Under the pieces are notes generated by a model that made no database searches, was not told where the DNA came from, and worked only from the letters and a program-made list of their open reading frames with translations. A stretch of 64,000 bases of DNA, from contig JAGBHU010000042.1 in NCBI GenBank assembly GCA_017935345.1, positions 271,304 through 335,303 on the forward strand, written 5' to 3'. The translations under genes were made by a program, and so were the position numbers. Positions within the stretch are counted from its first letter, which is position 1; each line of letters begins with the position of its first letter. The stretch comes from Coprococcus sp. Lineage in GTDB: Bacteria; Bacillota; Clostridia; Lachnospirales; Lachnospiraceae. Positions 35,733 through 45,400 of the stretch are shown in pieces.

Positions 35733-36988
35733 TATGATAGCGGCGGTTTTCTCAAATGCTCATCCAACTCTGATTGGTCGATGACTTTTGTCTTTGTTCG
35801 TTTAATCTTTTCTTTTTTCTTATTCTTATTTCTTTTATGAATGTTTTTAATGAGAAGAACAATAAGAATAAGGATAACACCAATGCTTATCAGTACAACG
35901 GATACGCCATATTTATCAAATATTTTATCAATGAAATTGTAGTTGCTCTTTTGCCATATATCACTATTTTCCAGTTCGGACTGTATCTTAGCAAGTGAGA
36001 ATTCCGTTCCTTTGCATTCAGGAACGCCTGGAAGCCATGAATCAGATACTTTCAGCGGTTTTGCCATACCTGAAGCTTTCTCGGAGGTAATATTAAAATA
36101 GTCATAGGTAAGAACATCTTTACCTGTTGTTGTTTCCGGGTCATCAAAGGCCAGGTCTATCAGATACCATTCGCCGGATATGTAGATTTGATTCCATGCT
36201 TCGGTAGTCTTTTTGTTACCATCCTCGTTTTCCACATCGTTTCCTTCTACATATATACAAGGGATATTCAAATAATCCATAACGGCTTTAAATGCCTTTG
36301 CATATCCAAATGATACGGCACTTTTGTATTTGGAATTAAAGATTCCGTCTGCCGTAAATGCCCAGACATTTTCCGTATTCATTTCGGTTACGTCTGTCTT
36401 ATAATATACATCTTCAATAATAGCATTATGTACAAGATAGGCCTTAATATAGTCAGGAAGTGCAGCCTCTATGGAAGTTCCGTAATTACCGATGGTAATC
36501 TCCATATTGTTTTTTGCAACCTGTCTGGAGGTTCCATTTGCATATATATCATAGCATTTGATGGTAACAAGATAATATGTAAGTCCTGATTCTGAAGTAC
36601 TTGATTCATAAATATGGTCAGCAGACATCCAAAAGTATTCAGGATGGTCAGCTAAAACTGCTTTTACAACCTTATCAAGACCGGTAGCGCCGATAACATC
36701 CCAATCTTTCTTTGAAACGGAAAGCGAAAATGCAGCATAATAGCCATCGTCCTGATATTCGCCATTTGTAGTTGAATTGTGGAAGTTATAAGCAGCCTGA
36801 TTAATCTGCTCATACACATTGCGGTAGGCATCATTATCAAATCTGTCATAGTAGTAGGTTTTTGCATCTATGGTTTCGGTTTCTTTCGTCTCCGATGCAG
36901 ATGGCTCTGCCGATGCAGCAAATGACAGCGTGCTGCATGAAAGCAGTAAAAGCATTGTTAAAATTAATAAAAGTATCCGTCTTTTCAT
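35732..36988 (-). CDS. Transglutaminase-fold surface protein lacking catalytic residues
   Basis: 418 residues from the ATG at 36988. A signal peptide (MKRRILLLILTMLLLLS..FAASA) is followed by a Thr/Glu linker, an extracytoplasmic domain of the transglutaminase-like fold, and a C-terminal span (VSVVLISIGVILILIVLLI, near 357-378) with a basic tail. In active relatives the motif is (V)CxGYA...(G)HAWN...D; here it reads SAVSFGYA (Ser226 in place of Cys) and TTEAWNQI (Glu263 in place of His), with DLAFDDP kept. It therefore is probably not an active transglutaminase or protease and may bind peptides or wall. Confidence 0.82.
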   Translation of the reverse strand: MKRRILLLILTMLLLLSCSTLSFAASAEPSASETKETETIDAKTYYYDRFDNDAYRNVYEQINQAAYNFHNSTTNGEYQDDGYYAAFSLSVSKKDWDVIGATGLDKVVKAVLADHPEYFWMSADHIYESSTSESGLTYYLVTIKCYDIYANGTSRQVAKNNMEITIGNYGTSIEAALPDYIKAYLVHNAIIEDVYYKTDVTEMNTENVWAFTADGIFNSKYKSAVSFGYAKAFKAVMDYLNIPCIYVEGNDVENEDGNKKTTEAWNQIYISGEWYLIDLAFDDPETTTGKDVLTYDYFNITSEKASGMAKPLKVSDSWLPGVPECKGTEFSLAKIQSELENSDIWQKSNYNFIDKIFDKYGVSVVLISIGVILILIVLLIKNIHKRNKNKKKEKIKRTKTKVIDQSELDEHLRKPPLS

Positions 36989-37195
36989 CGTATTAGACAC
37001 CCCTTTTTCCCCTTAATCAATTATGTATATTAGAGCAAAAAAACTATATGCATCTATCATAACATAGTACATATAATTGTGCCAGTAAAATTATGTATAA
37101 ATAGTAATGAATTGGCAATATTTGAAGGTTAAGTTTAAAAACAGATGTTATCATTGCATAATTGTGATATGATACAAAACAAAGGAGGCGTGAAT

Positions 37196-37375
37196 ATGGC
37201 TGCCACAAGTTGTGATTTGTGTGCTCATTATGTATATGATGAGGAAGAGGATTTTTATGAATGTCTTGTAAATATGGACGAAGACGATTATGCAAGATTT
37301 ATTACAAGTGCATATGAAAGCTGCCCGTATTTCCAATTAGACGATGAGTATAAAATAGTAAGAAAGCAGATGTAA
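37196..37375 (+). CDS. Small Cys4 protein (DUF6472-like)
   Basis: 59 residues from the ATG at 37196 after AAAGGAGG. It starts MAATSCDLCAHYVYDEEED and has four Cys (CDLC, YECLVN, ESCPYF), a pattern suiting a metal site. It ends FQLDDEYKIVRKQM. Proteins of this type are widespread single-copy genes of unknown function in Clostridia (the DUF6472 name is from memory). Confidence 0.8.
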   Translation: MAATSCDLCAHYVYDEEEDFYECLVNMDEDDYARFITSAYESCPYFQLDDEYKIVRKQM

Positions 37376-37440
37376 AGAGTTTGTTATCGCTTTATCGTAC
37401 AGTGTTGAATTTTGTTTTACAATTTTGGTTGCCCGAGTCG

Positions 37441-37470
37441 TTGACATACTACTTTCATAGGTGGTAAAAT
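37441..37470 (+). promoter_or_regulatory. Promoter of the HPr-like gene
   Basis: TTGACA, an 18-bp spacer, then TAAAAT, 45 bp before the ATG. Confidence 0.7.
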
Positions 37471-37514
37471 ATACTTATTAATTATGTAGAATATGATAAA
37501 CAGGGGGCACTATA

Positions 37515-37754
37515 ATGCAGATAACAGAAATGAAAGCTAAGGTTAATACAATGGAGGATATCAAGACATTTGTATCTTACCTTAATCAGTTCCCAAATGA
37601 TGTAGATGTTTCTTCGGCACAGTATGTTGTGGACGGTAAGTCTATTTTGGGAGTATTCAGTCTGGATTTGGAAAAGCCGCTTACGGTGAAGTTCCATGGT
37701 GAAATTCCGGCAGAGCTTGAAGAGAAGTTAGCTCAATTTAAGGTTACTGAATAA
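37515..37754 (+). CDS. HPr-like protein without the phospho-His
   Basis: 79 residues of the HPr fold (MEDIKTFVSYLNQF, DVSSAQYVVDGKSILGVFSLDL). The block VDGKSILGVFSLDLEKPLTV matches the HPr Ser46 region (KSxxGxxxL), but there is no His15 motif near the N-terminus. It probably cannot carry phosphate from EI and may be regulatory. It stands alone with its own promoter and terminator. Confidence 0.82.
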   Translation: MQITEMKAKVNTMEDIKTFVSYLNQFPNDVDVSSAQYVVDGKSILGVFSLDLEKPLTVKFHGEIPAELEEKLAQFKVTE

Positions 37755-37767
37755 AGGAACCGGTAGT

Positions 37768-37805
37768 AAAAAGCCATAACAAAAAAAGGTTTGTTATGGC
37801 TTTTT
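37768..37805 (+). terminator. Terminator after the HPr-like gene
   Basis: AAAAAGCCATAAC pairs with GTTATGGCTTTTT. Confidence 0.88.
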
Positions 37806-37870
37806 GTTATGATACATCCGAAGGGAGCTGCCAGCGGCAGACCCTGCAGGTCTTATCAGGGGTGATTTGA

Positions 37871-38635
37871 ATGGTTTACGAAAAAGAATCAGGTTTAGAA
37901 TATCATATAAAAACAAACCGCGACATGATAGGAGAATATGTTATACTTCCCGGAGATCCTAAGCGGTGTGAGAAGATAGCCGCATATTTGGAGGATGCCC
38001 GTTTGGTTGCTGATAACAGGGAATTTGTGACATATACCGGTCTGTTGAATGGAGTAAAGGTAAGTGTGACTTCTACGGGTATAGGCGGTCCGTCGGCGGC
38101 TATTGCCTTGGAAGAACTGGTACATTGTGGTGCACATACGTTTATCAGAGTTGGAACATGCGGCGGTATACAGACAGAGATTATGGGTGGAGATATTGTT
38201 ATTGCTACCGGAGCTGTCCGTATGGAAGGAACATCAAAGGAGTATGCACCGATTGAATATCCTGCCGTAGCGAATCTTGATATTGTAAATGCATTATGTG
38301 ACAGTGCAAAATCAATGAAATTGAATTATCATACGGGAGTTGTTCAAAGCAAGGATTCTTTCTATGGACAACATTCGCCCCAGTCAAAACCGGTAGGTTA
38401 TGAATTGGCAAATAAATGGGATGCGTGGAAACGTTTAGGTTGTCTGGCTTCAGAAATGGAGTCGGCGGCATTATTTATTGTAGGTGCCTCTTTACAGGTA
38501 AGAGTCGGGGCCTGTTATCTGGTGGTTGGAAATCAGGAACGGAAGGCGGCAGGTCTTCATAATCCGGAAGCACATGATACGGACCTTGCAGTAAAGTTGG
38601 CAGTGGAAGCTATGAAAAAGCTGATAAAGAATTGA
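37871..38635 (+). CDS. udp: Uridine phosphorylase
   Basis: Nucleoside phosphorylase that splits uridine to uracil and ribose-1-phosphate (254 aa). Motifs: [12 protein letters not shown] (phosphate site), [27 protein letters not shown], and SEMESAALF near the C-terminal active site. The start has AGGGGTGATT upstream; a small GCTGCC/GGCAG hairpin lies in the leader. It is monocistronic. Confidence 0.9.
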   Translation: MVYEKESGLEYHIKTNRDMIGEYVILPGDPKRCEKIAAYLEDARLVADNREFVTYTGLLNGVKVSVTSTGIGGPSAAIALEELVHCGAHTFIRVGTCGGIQTEIMGGDIVIATGAVRMEGTSKEYAPIEYPAVANLDIVNALCDSAKSMKLNYHTGVVQSKDSFYGQHSPQSKPVGYELANKWDAWKRLGCLASEMESAALFIVGASLQVRVGACYLVVGNQERKAAGLHNPEAHDTDLAVKLAVEAMKKLIKN

Positions 38636-38660
38636 AAAAGGAGCTCTATAGCTCCTTTTT
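38636..38660 (+). terminator. Terminator after udp
   Basis: AAAAGGAGC and GCTCCTTTTT with a 6-nt loop. Confidence 0.88.
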
Positions 38661-38703
38661 GTTGTCAGGAATCCAAAGACCTGCCGGCAGATATTGTGAA
38701 TTC

Positions 38704-39270
38704 CTAGAATTTGAATACTTTTCCTATTTCAGGTGTGTATTTTTCTATATAATCAAGAATTTCGGTTGCGTTATTCATAACAATATATATTTCATTTGTT
38801 GCACTGCTCATAAAGCCTTGGTCAGCAGTCTCCTTCATCATATTGAGCAGCTCATTAAAAAATCCGTTTATGTTGAATATTACGATTGCTTTACCGTGAC
38901 GGCCTAATTGCTTGAGCGTAAGAATTTCAAAGAATTCTTCATATGTTCCGACACCGCCGGGTACCATAATAAAAGCATCGGAGTTGTCTTCCATAATTTG
39001 TTTTCGTTCTCTCATGGTATTTGTTTTTATAAGCTCCATGTCGCCTTCGTATAAGATTCCGTCTACGTCAAAAAAAGATGGAGTAACACCTATAATGTGT
39101 CCGTTTTTTGAAGAAACGCCTCTGGCAACAGCGCCCATTAAGCCCTGACCGCCTGCACCAAAAACAAGTGTATGTTTCCTCTCTGCCATTAAGGCACCAA
39201 GCTGTTCTACAGCATATATATAGGATTTATCTATATCATTGCTTGAAGCTCCATACACGCATATATTCAT
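38704..39270 (-). CDS. LOG-family nucleotide phosphoribohydrolase
   Basis: 188 residues from the ATG at 39270, 12 bases after GGGAG (an ATG at 39282 directly abuts that site). The family motif PGGVGTYEEFFE is present along with FGAGGQGLMGAVA. LOG proteins cleave nucleoside 5'-monophosphates (cytokinin-type in plants). The physiological substrate in this organism is unknown. It is monocistronic. Confidence 0.9.
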   Translation of the reverse strand: MNICVYGASSNDIDKSYIYAVEQLGALMAERKHTLVFGAGGQGLMGAVARGVSSKNGHIIGVTPSFFDVDGILYEGDMELIKTNTMRERKQIMEDNSDAFIMVPGGVGTYEEFFEILTLKQLGRHGKAIVIFNINGFFNELLNMMKETADQGFMSSATNEIYIVMNNATEILDYIEKYTPEIGKVFKF

Positions 39271-39301
39271 GTTTTCTATCATCTCCCTTCACGGTAACAG
39301 A

Positions 39302-39327
39302 TAAAGCGGGTGGTTTACCCGCTTTAT
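39302..39327 (-). terminator. Terminator downstream of the YSNYIQL/carrier genes
   Basis: TAAAGCGGGT and ACCCGCTTTA form a hairpin with a short AT tail, 75 bp past the end of the gene at 39402-40448. Confidence 0.6.
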
Positions 39328-39401
39328 TCCTGTTTACTATTTTATATCGGTGAAGCATTCTTAAATGCCTGCGAAATATTCATAATTATAATAAGCAAAT
39401 T

Positions 39402-40448
39402 TTATAAAAGTTCTACTACTTTGTTCAGAACATCGATTTCTTTTGTCTTTGCACCCATGATATATTTCTCAAATCTGTCGAGGCAATCAATATTACCGGT
39501 AATTGAGCATTTAATCAAAAGGTTTCTGGCTGTAAGCATATTGTTTACAACCTCCATATAGGAATCCAGTATTTCATGGTTATACTCCATGTAACCCTTT
39601 TCCATCAGGTATTTCAGTCTTTCCATCATAAGAACCTTATGGTCATATGCAATATGAAGTGCCCTGATATCAAAATCAGGATCATCGCCTGACAGCTGAA
39701 TGCCTATCTGCTTCAGTACGGCATCGTATACGTTAACACCAAAAATAGTATCGGTAAAACGATTTCTCATCATACGGAAATGATTTTTTGTATCTTTTGC
39801 TTCAAGGTACTCAATAAGAGTGTCTTTTATATACTTTTTGTCAATTTCATAGTAGGTTTCTGATGTGTTTTTCTGTATTACATATAAACCACGACGTCCC
39901 TTGTAGTCATCCTTAAACATGTGATCTTCAGGAGCCGTAATAATTTCATAGCCTCTCTTAACATCCTCAAATGAAACGGTGCTGTAGGAATAATGCTCAC
40001 CGAAGGTAAAATCTCCGACATGGAATACTTCCGCATCCTTGTCATATCCGAATATAAACAGCTCATGCGGGAATTTATAATCGGCACCTGAATCACAGAG
40101 AATCTTTGCTTCATCAAATACACCGTATACATATCCGCCGAGGTCAATCGTTTTTGTAATAAAAGTGATGATATCTCCACAGTAGCTCTCAACCTGTTCT
40201 TTTGTCATAAGCGAGAATAAAAGATAAGGACATTCCTTCAGAGAGCTGCTTCCCGGCATCATATCTGCAAGGAGCATTTCATCTCCCGTGAAAATTTCTT
40301 CTATATTGTAGCATCTTAATTGTATGTAATTACTATAAATCCAGTTTTTAGCCTTTTCGTCATCCCCAATAATTGAAAATAAAGTTGCATGCCATTGCCA
40401 TGATGTAATAATTGGGTAGCTAACCGGCAATATTTTCTGATTGCTCAT
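39402..40448 (-). CDS. YSNYIQL-type protein paired with a carrier protein
   Basis: 348 residues, soluble. The N-terminal half carries YPIITSWQWHATLFSII and WIYSNYIQLRCY, a signature I associate with poorly described proteins found near acyl or peptidyl carrier proteins in Firmicutes; some relatives are named after BtrH of butirosin synthesis (acyl transfer from a carrier protein). The central part (ELFIFGYDKDAEVFHVGDF) fits a cysteine-protease-like or BtrH-like fold. The start follows AGGAGG. It lies 49 bp after a carrier protein gene in the same direction. Function is inferred only from this pairing. Confidence 0.65.
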   Translation of the reverse strand: MSNQKILPVSYPIITSWQWHATLFSIIGDDEKAKNWIYSNYIQLRCYNIEEIFTGDEMLLADMMPGSSSLKECPYLLFSLMTKEQVESYCGDIITFITKTIDLGGYVYGVFDEAKILCDSGADYKFPHELFIFGYDKDAEVFHVGDFTFGEHYSYSTVSFEDVKRGYEIITAPEDHMFKDDYKGRRGLYVIQKNTSETYYEIDKKYIKDTLIEYLEAKDTKNHFRMMRNRFTDTIFGVNVYDAVLKQIGIQLSGDDPDFDIRALHIAYDHKVLMMERLKYLMEKGYMEYNHEILDSYMEVVNNMLTARNLLIKCSITGNIDCLDRFEKYIMGAKTKEIDVLNKVVELL

Positions 40449-40497
40449 TCTTATACCTCCTAAATATCGTAATTTTGCTGCGAGTACAGGCAGAAAT

Positions 40498-40752
40498 TTA
40501 TTTGACTTTAGATGCTACTGCGGCAACTATGTCATCCATATCGTAATAAAGCCCGAGTGCAAGTTCATAATCATCAAATTCTATGCCAAATTCCCCCTCT
40601 AATCCGACAATAAACTGGATGATTGATACAGAGTTTACACCATACTCTGTTGTTAATTCTGCTGCCATATCAATATTTGCTGTATCAACTTCCGGCATAA
40701 CATCAGAAAAAACATTTAAAACCCTTGATTTTAATGCTTCTGCGTCCATATG
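40498..40752 (-). CDS. Acyl/peptidyl carrier protein
   Basis: 84 residues from the ATG at 40752, six bases after GGGAGG. It has the four-helix carrier fold with the phosphopantetheine Ser40 in EYGVNSVSIIQF (the family usually has DSL). It is acidic. It is unlikely to be the main fatty-acid ACP, because it is separate from the fab genes and paired with the YSNYIQL-type protein. No ligase, ketosynthase or NRPS is adjacent. Confidence 0.82.
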   Translation of the reverse strand, partial: HMDAEALKSRVLNVFSDVMPEVDTANIDMAAELTTEYGVNSVSIIQFIVGLEGEFGIEFDDYELALGLYYDMDDIVAAVASKVK

Positions 40753-40888
40753 GTACCTCCCATTCATATATATTTTGTTACTAAATACATGTCTCTTTTA
40801 TTGTATATGTTTTCAGGTTATTTTTCAATGATATTTTGAATTTACCGGCAGACCTGTTGATAAATAAAAATTTATATTTTTTAGCGGA

Positions 40889-41572
40889 TTATTCCTCTGT
40901 GGGAATATATAGGTAAACATTACTGTCAGATACAATTTTTTGATAGCTTACGATATTTGTTTTTTCAGGTTTCTCTTTATTGATTTGTGCATAGTCCTTA
41001 TGGTAACGGTCAAATACCGTATCGTATTCCAAAAAATTTGTATAATCCGTATATGCATATAGAATATCCCCATTTTCTGATGCAATGACATAATACACAA
41101 AAGAACCGTCATATTTGGTAAATTTTGTTACGGTATAGTATGCAAGATATGTTCCAAAATTTGCGTCAACGGCCTTATATAGAGAGGTTTCCCATGAATA
41201 CCAGTTTTCATATGTAGAGTCAAAGTAAAGCTCATAGGCTCCCTGATTGTGGATTTTATTGAGATTCCTTTTTATTCTGTTGGTTGCCGCCGAAGTATTC
41301 ATATCGATTTCATTCCATTCGGCAGGTAAATAATCAGCGTCCCAGCCGCCTGCGATAAGCTGGACACGTTCATAATCACTTAACTGATTCGAGATATATC
41401 GTGCCATAACGACAGAGGATGCCATATAGGAGCCGGAAGGCGCGGAGTTTGCTGAATTAAGTGTGTTATCTGCCTGTCTGTTCATTAGCACAGCCGGAAC
41501 GAACAGACAGATTGTTGCGATAACACCTGTCAGAAAATATAGAATATGTTTTTTCTTATCCATATGCTTCAT
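40889..41572 (-). CDS. Membrane-anchored protein of a two-component operon
   Basis: 227 residues, with one N-terminal span (HILYFLTGVIATICLFVPAV) and an outside domain of about 195 residues. The function is unrecognised. Its ATG overlaps the kinase stop (ATGA) after AGGAGG, so it is translated with the kinase. It may be an accessory sensor or modulator, as YycH/YycI are for WalK, although no sequence match is claimed. It includes VYYVIASENGDILYAY. Confidence 0.78.
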   Translation of the reverse strand: MKHMDKKKHILYFLTGVIATICLFVPAVLMNRQADNTLNSANSAPSGSYMASSVVMARYISNQLSDYERVQLIAGGWDADYLPAEWNEIDMNTSAATNRIKRNLNKIHNQGAYELYFDSTYENWYSWETSLYKAVDANFGTYLAYYTVTKFTKYDGSFVYYVIASENGDILYAYTDYTNFLEYDTVFDRYHKDYAQINKEKPEKTNIVSYQKIVSDSNVYLYIPTEE

Positions 41573-42981
41573 GAAAGCCTCCTATTAAAGATAATTTTAA
41601 AGCAGGTTCCCTGATTTGGCGTGCTTTCGATATCCATAACAGCATCATGACAATGCAGTATGGCAGCAACAAGTGACAATCCAAGTCCGGCACCGCCGCT
41701 TTGTCTGGAACGGGATTTGTCTACCATATAGAATTCATCACAGATATGTTTTATATGTTCTTCCGGTATACCGATTCCGTGGTCCGTAACGGTAAATATA
41801 TAGTTGTCATTTTCGATATACCCTGTGTATTCAATAGAGGCAGGAGCGTTTGATGCCTTACGGGCATTGTCCAGGATATTGATAAATGCAGTTGTCAGTA
41901 AATCGGAATCACCGTATATCTGCGCTTCCTCAAATTCTGCAACGAGTGTAAGGTTATTTGCGGTAATGGACGGTTCCACGGTTTTACAGATATCCTGTCC
42001 CAAAATATGGGTATATATAGGCTGTTTTTTGATATGATGCTGTCCCAGATATATCAAATCAAATAATTTCAGAGATAACTGTTCCAGCCGCTTTCCTTCC
42101 GAAAAAATATAGTTTGCCGCCATAAGCTGGTTTTCTCTGGACAGCTCTTTGGAACGGAGGGTATCGGCATAGCCTATGATGGTAGTCATAGGTGTTTTTA
42201 TTTCATGGGTAAAATCAGCAACAAATTGTTCCCGCTGTTTGACCATATCATTAAGCTGCATGATTTGCTTTTCAATGGAATCAGCCATATGATTAAATTT
42301 GTCAGAAAGCATACCGATTTCGTCACGGGTATGAACGGTGCTTCGGATGCTGTAATCACCGTTTGCAAAGCTGTCTGAAATTTGATTCAGCTGTGCCATG
42401 GGCTTTGTTAAAATATAGCTGAATAAATAGGTCAGTATACTGCATACGGCTAAAACAAGAATGACCAAGATCTGCTCATAGCGAACCTGAGTATCCTTCA
42501 TTTTGTATACCTCGGATATATCGCGGTATGTTACTATGGAAAGCTCATGCGAATCATCTATAATATGCATGGAGTTAACATATATATAATAGGAACTGCT
42601 TTTTTCCACGATAATATAATTTTTATTTCCCATTGATGCCGAATCCAACAGCTTTTCGGGAATGGTTTCCCTGTCAGGTCCATAATAAACATGATCATTT
42701 TCCAGTATGTAAAAGTTTGTCTTGGTTGTTGTGAGATTATTGTGCACCTGACTGCCGATAGCGGCAAGACTATCCGTATAATCCACATTTGTTTGTGAAT
42801 ATTCCGAAATAATAATATGTTGCACGGATGCTTCAATAAAATTATTTTCTTCAACGGCATTATTAATCTGGGTGTCCAGGGCAAGCTGAAAATTCTTTTG
42901 AATCATCAGGTATCCCGTAAGGCATAATGCAACCGATAAAAATATAATGTTGATTAATAAAAGCTTATAACGAAAACGCAA
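41569..42981 (-). CDS. Sensor histidine kinase with HAMP domain
   Basis: 470 residues. Two membrane spans (about 8-28 and 172-193) bracket an outside domain of about 145 residues; a HAMP region follows (YDIRSTVHTRDEIGMLSDKF-like, about 200-245). The His box is VADFTHEIKTPMTTIIGYAD, the N box NILDNARKAS, and the G box GGAGLGLSLV. It probably phosphorylates the regulator encoded just upstream (three bases apart). Confidence 0.93.
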   Translation of the reverse strand: MRFRYKLLLINIIFLSVALCLTGYLMIQKNFQLALDTQINNAVEENNFIEASVQHIIISEYSQTNVDYTDSLAAIGSQVHNNLTTTKTNFYILENDHVYYGPDRETIPEKLLDSASMGNKNYIIVEKSSSYYIYVNSMHIIDDSHELSIVTYRDISEVYKMKDTQVRYEQILVILVLAVCSILTYLFSYILTKPMAQLNQISDSFANGDYSIRSTVHTRDEIGMLSDKFNHMADSIEKQIMQLNDMVKQREQFVADFTHEIKTPMTTIIGYADTLRSKELSRENQLMAANYIFSEGKRLEQLSLKLFDLIYLGQHHIKKQPIYTHILGQDICKTVEPSITANNLTLVAEFEEAQIYGDSDLLTTAFINILDNARKASNAPASIEYTGYIENDNYIFTVTDHGIGIPEEHIKHICDEFYMVDKSRSRQSGGAGLGLSLVAAILHCHDAVMDIESTPNQGTCFKIIFNRRLS

Positions 42982-42984
42982 TGG

Positions 42985-43638
42985 TTATTCCTCCAGACGA
43001 TATCCGATACGGTATATCGTTTTCAATTCTTCTTCAATGCCGGCTTTTTTCCGAAGTCGCTGTATGTGCAGGTCAAGGGTTCGGGTATCTCCCATATATT
43101 CAGCTTCCCAAACCGATTCGTAAATGCGCTCCCGAAAAAGCGTAATATTCAGGTTTCTTACAAAAAGTACCAGTAAATCAAATTCTTTGGGTGTCAGGGT
43201 AACTTTTTCATTGCCCCGCATTACGGTATTTCTGTCCAAATCAATGCTCAGGTCTTTAAATATCAGAGTAGTTGCGGTTTTATGATATCTGCGCAGTACC
43301 ACATTAATTCGTGCCAAAAGCTCTACGATTTCAAAAGGCTTCACAATAAAATCTTCTGCACCCATATTAAGCCCTTTTACCTTATCAGGTGTCGTGTTTT
43401 TGGCTGTCAGAAATATCACGGGAATCCCGATATCACGGACATAATCCATAATTTCATAACCATCAGCACCCGGAAGCATGATATCAAGAAGCATTAAATC
43501 AAAGGTTTGTTCTGATACAATATCGATGGCATCCATGCCGTTATAGGCACATGTACAGTCATAACCTGCATCGGACAGGTTCAGTTTTATTAAATCAGAT
43601 ATAGGGCGTTCATCTTCAACAATCAGTATTTTTATCAT
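42985..43638 (-). CDS. OmpR-family response regulator
   Basis: 217 residues: receiver (IVEDE, phospho-acceptor Asp in LMLLDIMLPG, Lys in VKPFE) and winged helix (LTPKEFDLLVLF, LDLHIQRLRKKAG, RIGYRL). The start follows GGGAG. It heads the operon regulator-kinase-membrane protein and is divergent from the lipoprotein array at 43890, which makes the array a plausible target. Confidence 0.93.
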   Translation of the reverse strand: MIKILIVEDERPISDLIKLNLSDAGYDCTCAYNGMDAIDIVSEQTFDLMLLDIMLPGADGYEIMDYVRDIGIPVIFLTAKNTTPDKVKGLNMGAEDFIVKPFEIVELLARINVVLRRYHKTATTLIFKDLSIDLDRNTVMRGNEKVTLTPKEFDLLVLFVRNLNITLFRERIYESVWEAEYMGDTRTLDLHIQRLRKKAGIEEELKTIYRIGYRLEE

Positions 43639-43889
43639 TATTTGCTCCCTTCATAAAATAACCGGTATTGACACAAGGACATTTACCGAATATTTCAATT
43701 TCAATTATATAACAATAATTCATCAATTATAAATGGTAAATGTAACATAATTGTATCATATCAATTTAGCATGGCAGCACATTACTATGCTTATTGATAT
43801 TTTTATTGCGGATACATGTCAGATACATTTATTATTTATAATAATTATATCAAAAGAATATACACAAGGAGTAGAAAGGAGAAATGGAT

Positions 43890-45206
43890 ATGAAAAAAAT
43901 AATTAGGAATTTATGTGTTATTCCACTTGCTGTATTGCTTGCCATATCATCTGTAGGCTGTGGTAAGAAAGAGGATGTATCAAATGATATTCAGAATCTG
44001 GAGAGTGGTGAAACTGCCGATAGCGGCTTAAAGGAAAAGCTTGGAATTGAAGAGACGCATGTATCATATGAGATAGGAAGTACGGGGGTTGGTGTAGAGG
44101 CAGATATTACCATTCCTGATGCAGGAAACGTAGGTATCTATGAAATGCAGCCACGGGAGCTTACATCGGAATATATGAAATCAGTGGCAGATAAGCTGTT
44201 TGATGATGGAGAATATAGCATTTACTATCCTGCAGCCGTATATAATATGGATGATAGAAAAGCCTTTTATAGTGAAGCAACAAAGGAATTAGAAGAGAAT
44301 CCGACCCAGTTGGTAAATTCAAGATGGTTTGATTTATATCTAACACTAGAGGCAGGGGAGACAAAATATGTTCAGGGTAATTTGAATACCGATGAATTTG
44401 CCTTTTATGATATAGGAGATACAAATGGATATATAACAAGTCTGTTAATGAATATCTTTCGTCAATTTGAGTATGTATATGCAGAAGGGAATGTCGATGG
44501 AAAAAGAAGCAGAATAACATTCTTTCGTTATAAAGATGGCGCAGAAACTTATGCAATGGGTGTTGAGACGGAGATGAATCGCGACTACTATTATATGGAG
44601 GATTATGATAACAAGATTAATAATGATATGTATGGTACACCTGCGTTATCACATACAGATGAAGAGTTAGAGATTTTAATAGATGATTATCTCAGTAAAT
44701 TTGGTTTTGAAGAGTTTGGCATCAGTGACAGAAAACTGCTTTGTCTTTTTAATTCTGCTGAAACGGTAGAACAGCAGTTGGCAAGTAAAGCGGCAATTGG
44801 ATATTGTTATATTCTTACCAGAGAAAAGGCAAAGGTTCAAAATCATTATGATGAGATAGGTGGAGAGCAAATCAAACTCTATATTACAGCCGAAGGAATC
44901 GTAGGGAGTCAATTTGTCAATATGTATGATATTGCAAATGATAAGGAGACGGATACAACACTTTTGAAATGGGAGCAGATAGATGAGATCTTCCAAAACC
45001 AGGTTATAGCGGATTATGAAAGTAAAGGGAAGAGAAAAAGTGTAAAATGCAACCGTATAGAATTTGAATATAGAGTGACCAATATAGATGACCATATGAT
45101 TATGACACCTGTATGGATTTATTCAGTGGTAGATGACTATTTGAAGAAGGAAGAGGTATTTATGATTATCAATGCGGTAGACGGTACGGTCATTGATATT
45201 TACTGA
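43890..45206 (+). CDS. Lipoprotein, divergent member of a five-gene paralogous array
   Basis: 438 residues from the ATG at 43890 (AAAGGAG eight bases upstream). The signal peptide ends in lipobox SSVGC. The mature part shares only landmarks with the four genes that follow: a start region with EKLGIEETHVSYEIG, YMKSVADKLFDDGEYSIYY, and a C-terminal PVWIYSVVDDY then IINAVDGTVIDIY. It is less similar than the other four are to each other. The function is unknown; it is exposed outside the membrane. Confidence 0.82.
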   Translation: MKKIIRNLCVIPLAVLLAISSVGCGKKEDVSNDIQNLESGETADSGLKEKLGIEETHVSYEIGSTGVGVEADITIPDAGNVGIYEMQPRELTSEYMKSVADKLFDDGEYSIYYPAAVYNMDDRKAFYSEATKELEENPTQLVNSRWFDLYLTLEAGETKYVQGNLNTDEFAFYDIGDTNGYITSLLMNIFRQFEYVYAEGNVDGKRSRITFFRYKDGAETYAMGVETEMNRDYYYMEDYDNKINNDMYGTPALSHTDEELEILIDDYLSKFGFEEFGISDRKLLCLFNSAETVEQQLASKAAIGYCYILTREKAKVQNHYDEIGGEQIKLYITAEGIVGSQFVNMYDIANDKETDTTLLKWEQIDEIFQNQVIADYESKGKRKSVKCNRIEFEYRVTNIDDHMIMTPVWIYSVVDDYLKKEEVFMIINAVDGTVIDIY

Positions 45207-45400
45207 AATAAAAGCGGAATGGTACATTCTCTTTCAATTTATTACGATATCGCTGTAATTGTTACAGGATTGATACATCCTTGATGCAATCATGATGCAT
45301 TTTATTCCTAATATGCGAATATAACAAATACAATACATCTGCAAAACAGAAAATTTTGCAATATATCAATATGGAAGAAGCATATTCAGGAGGTAGAAGG

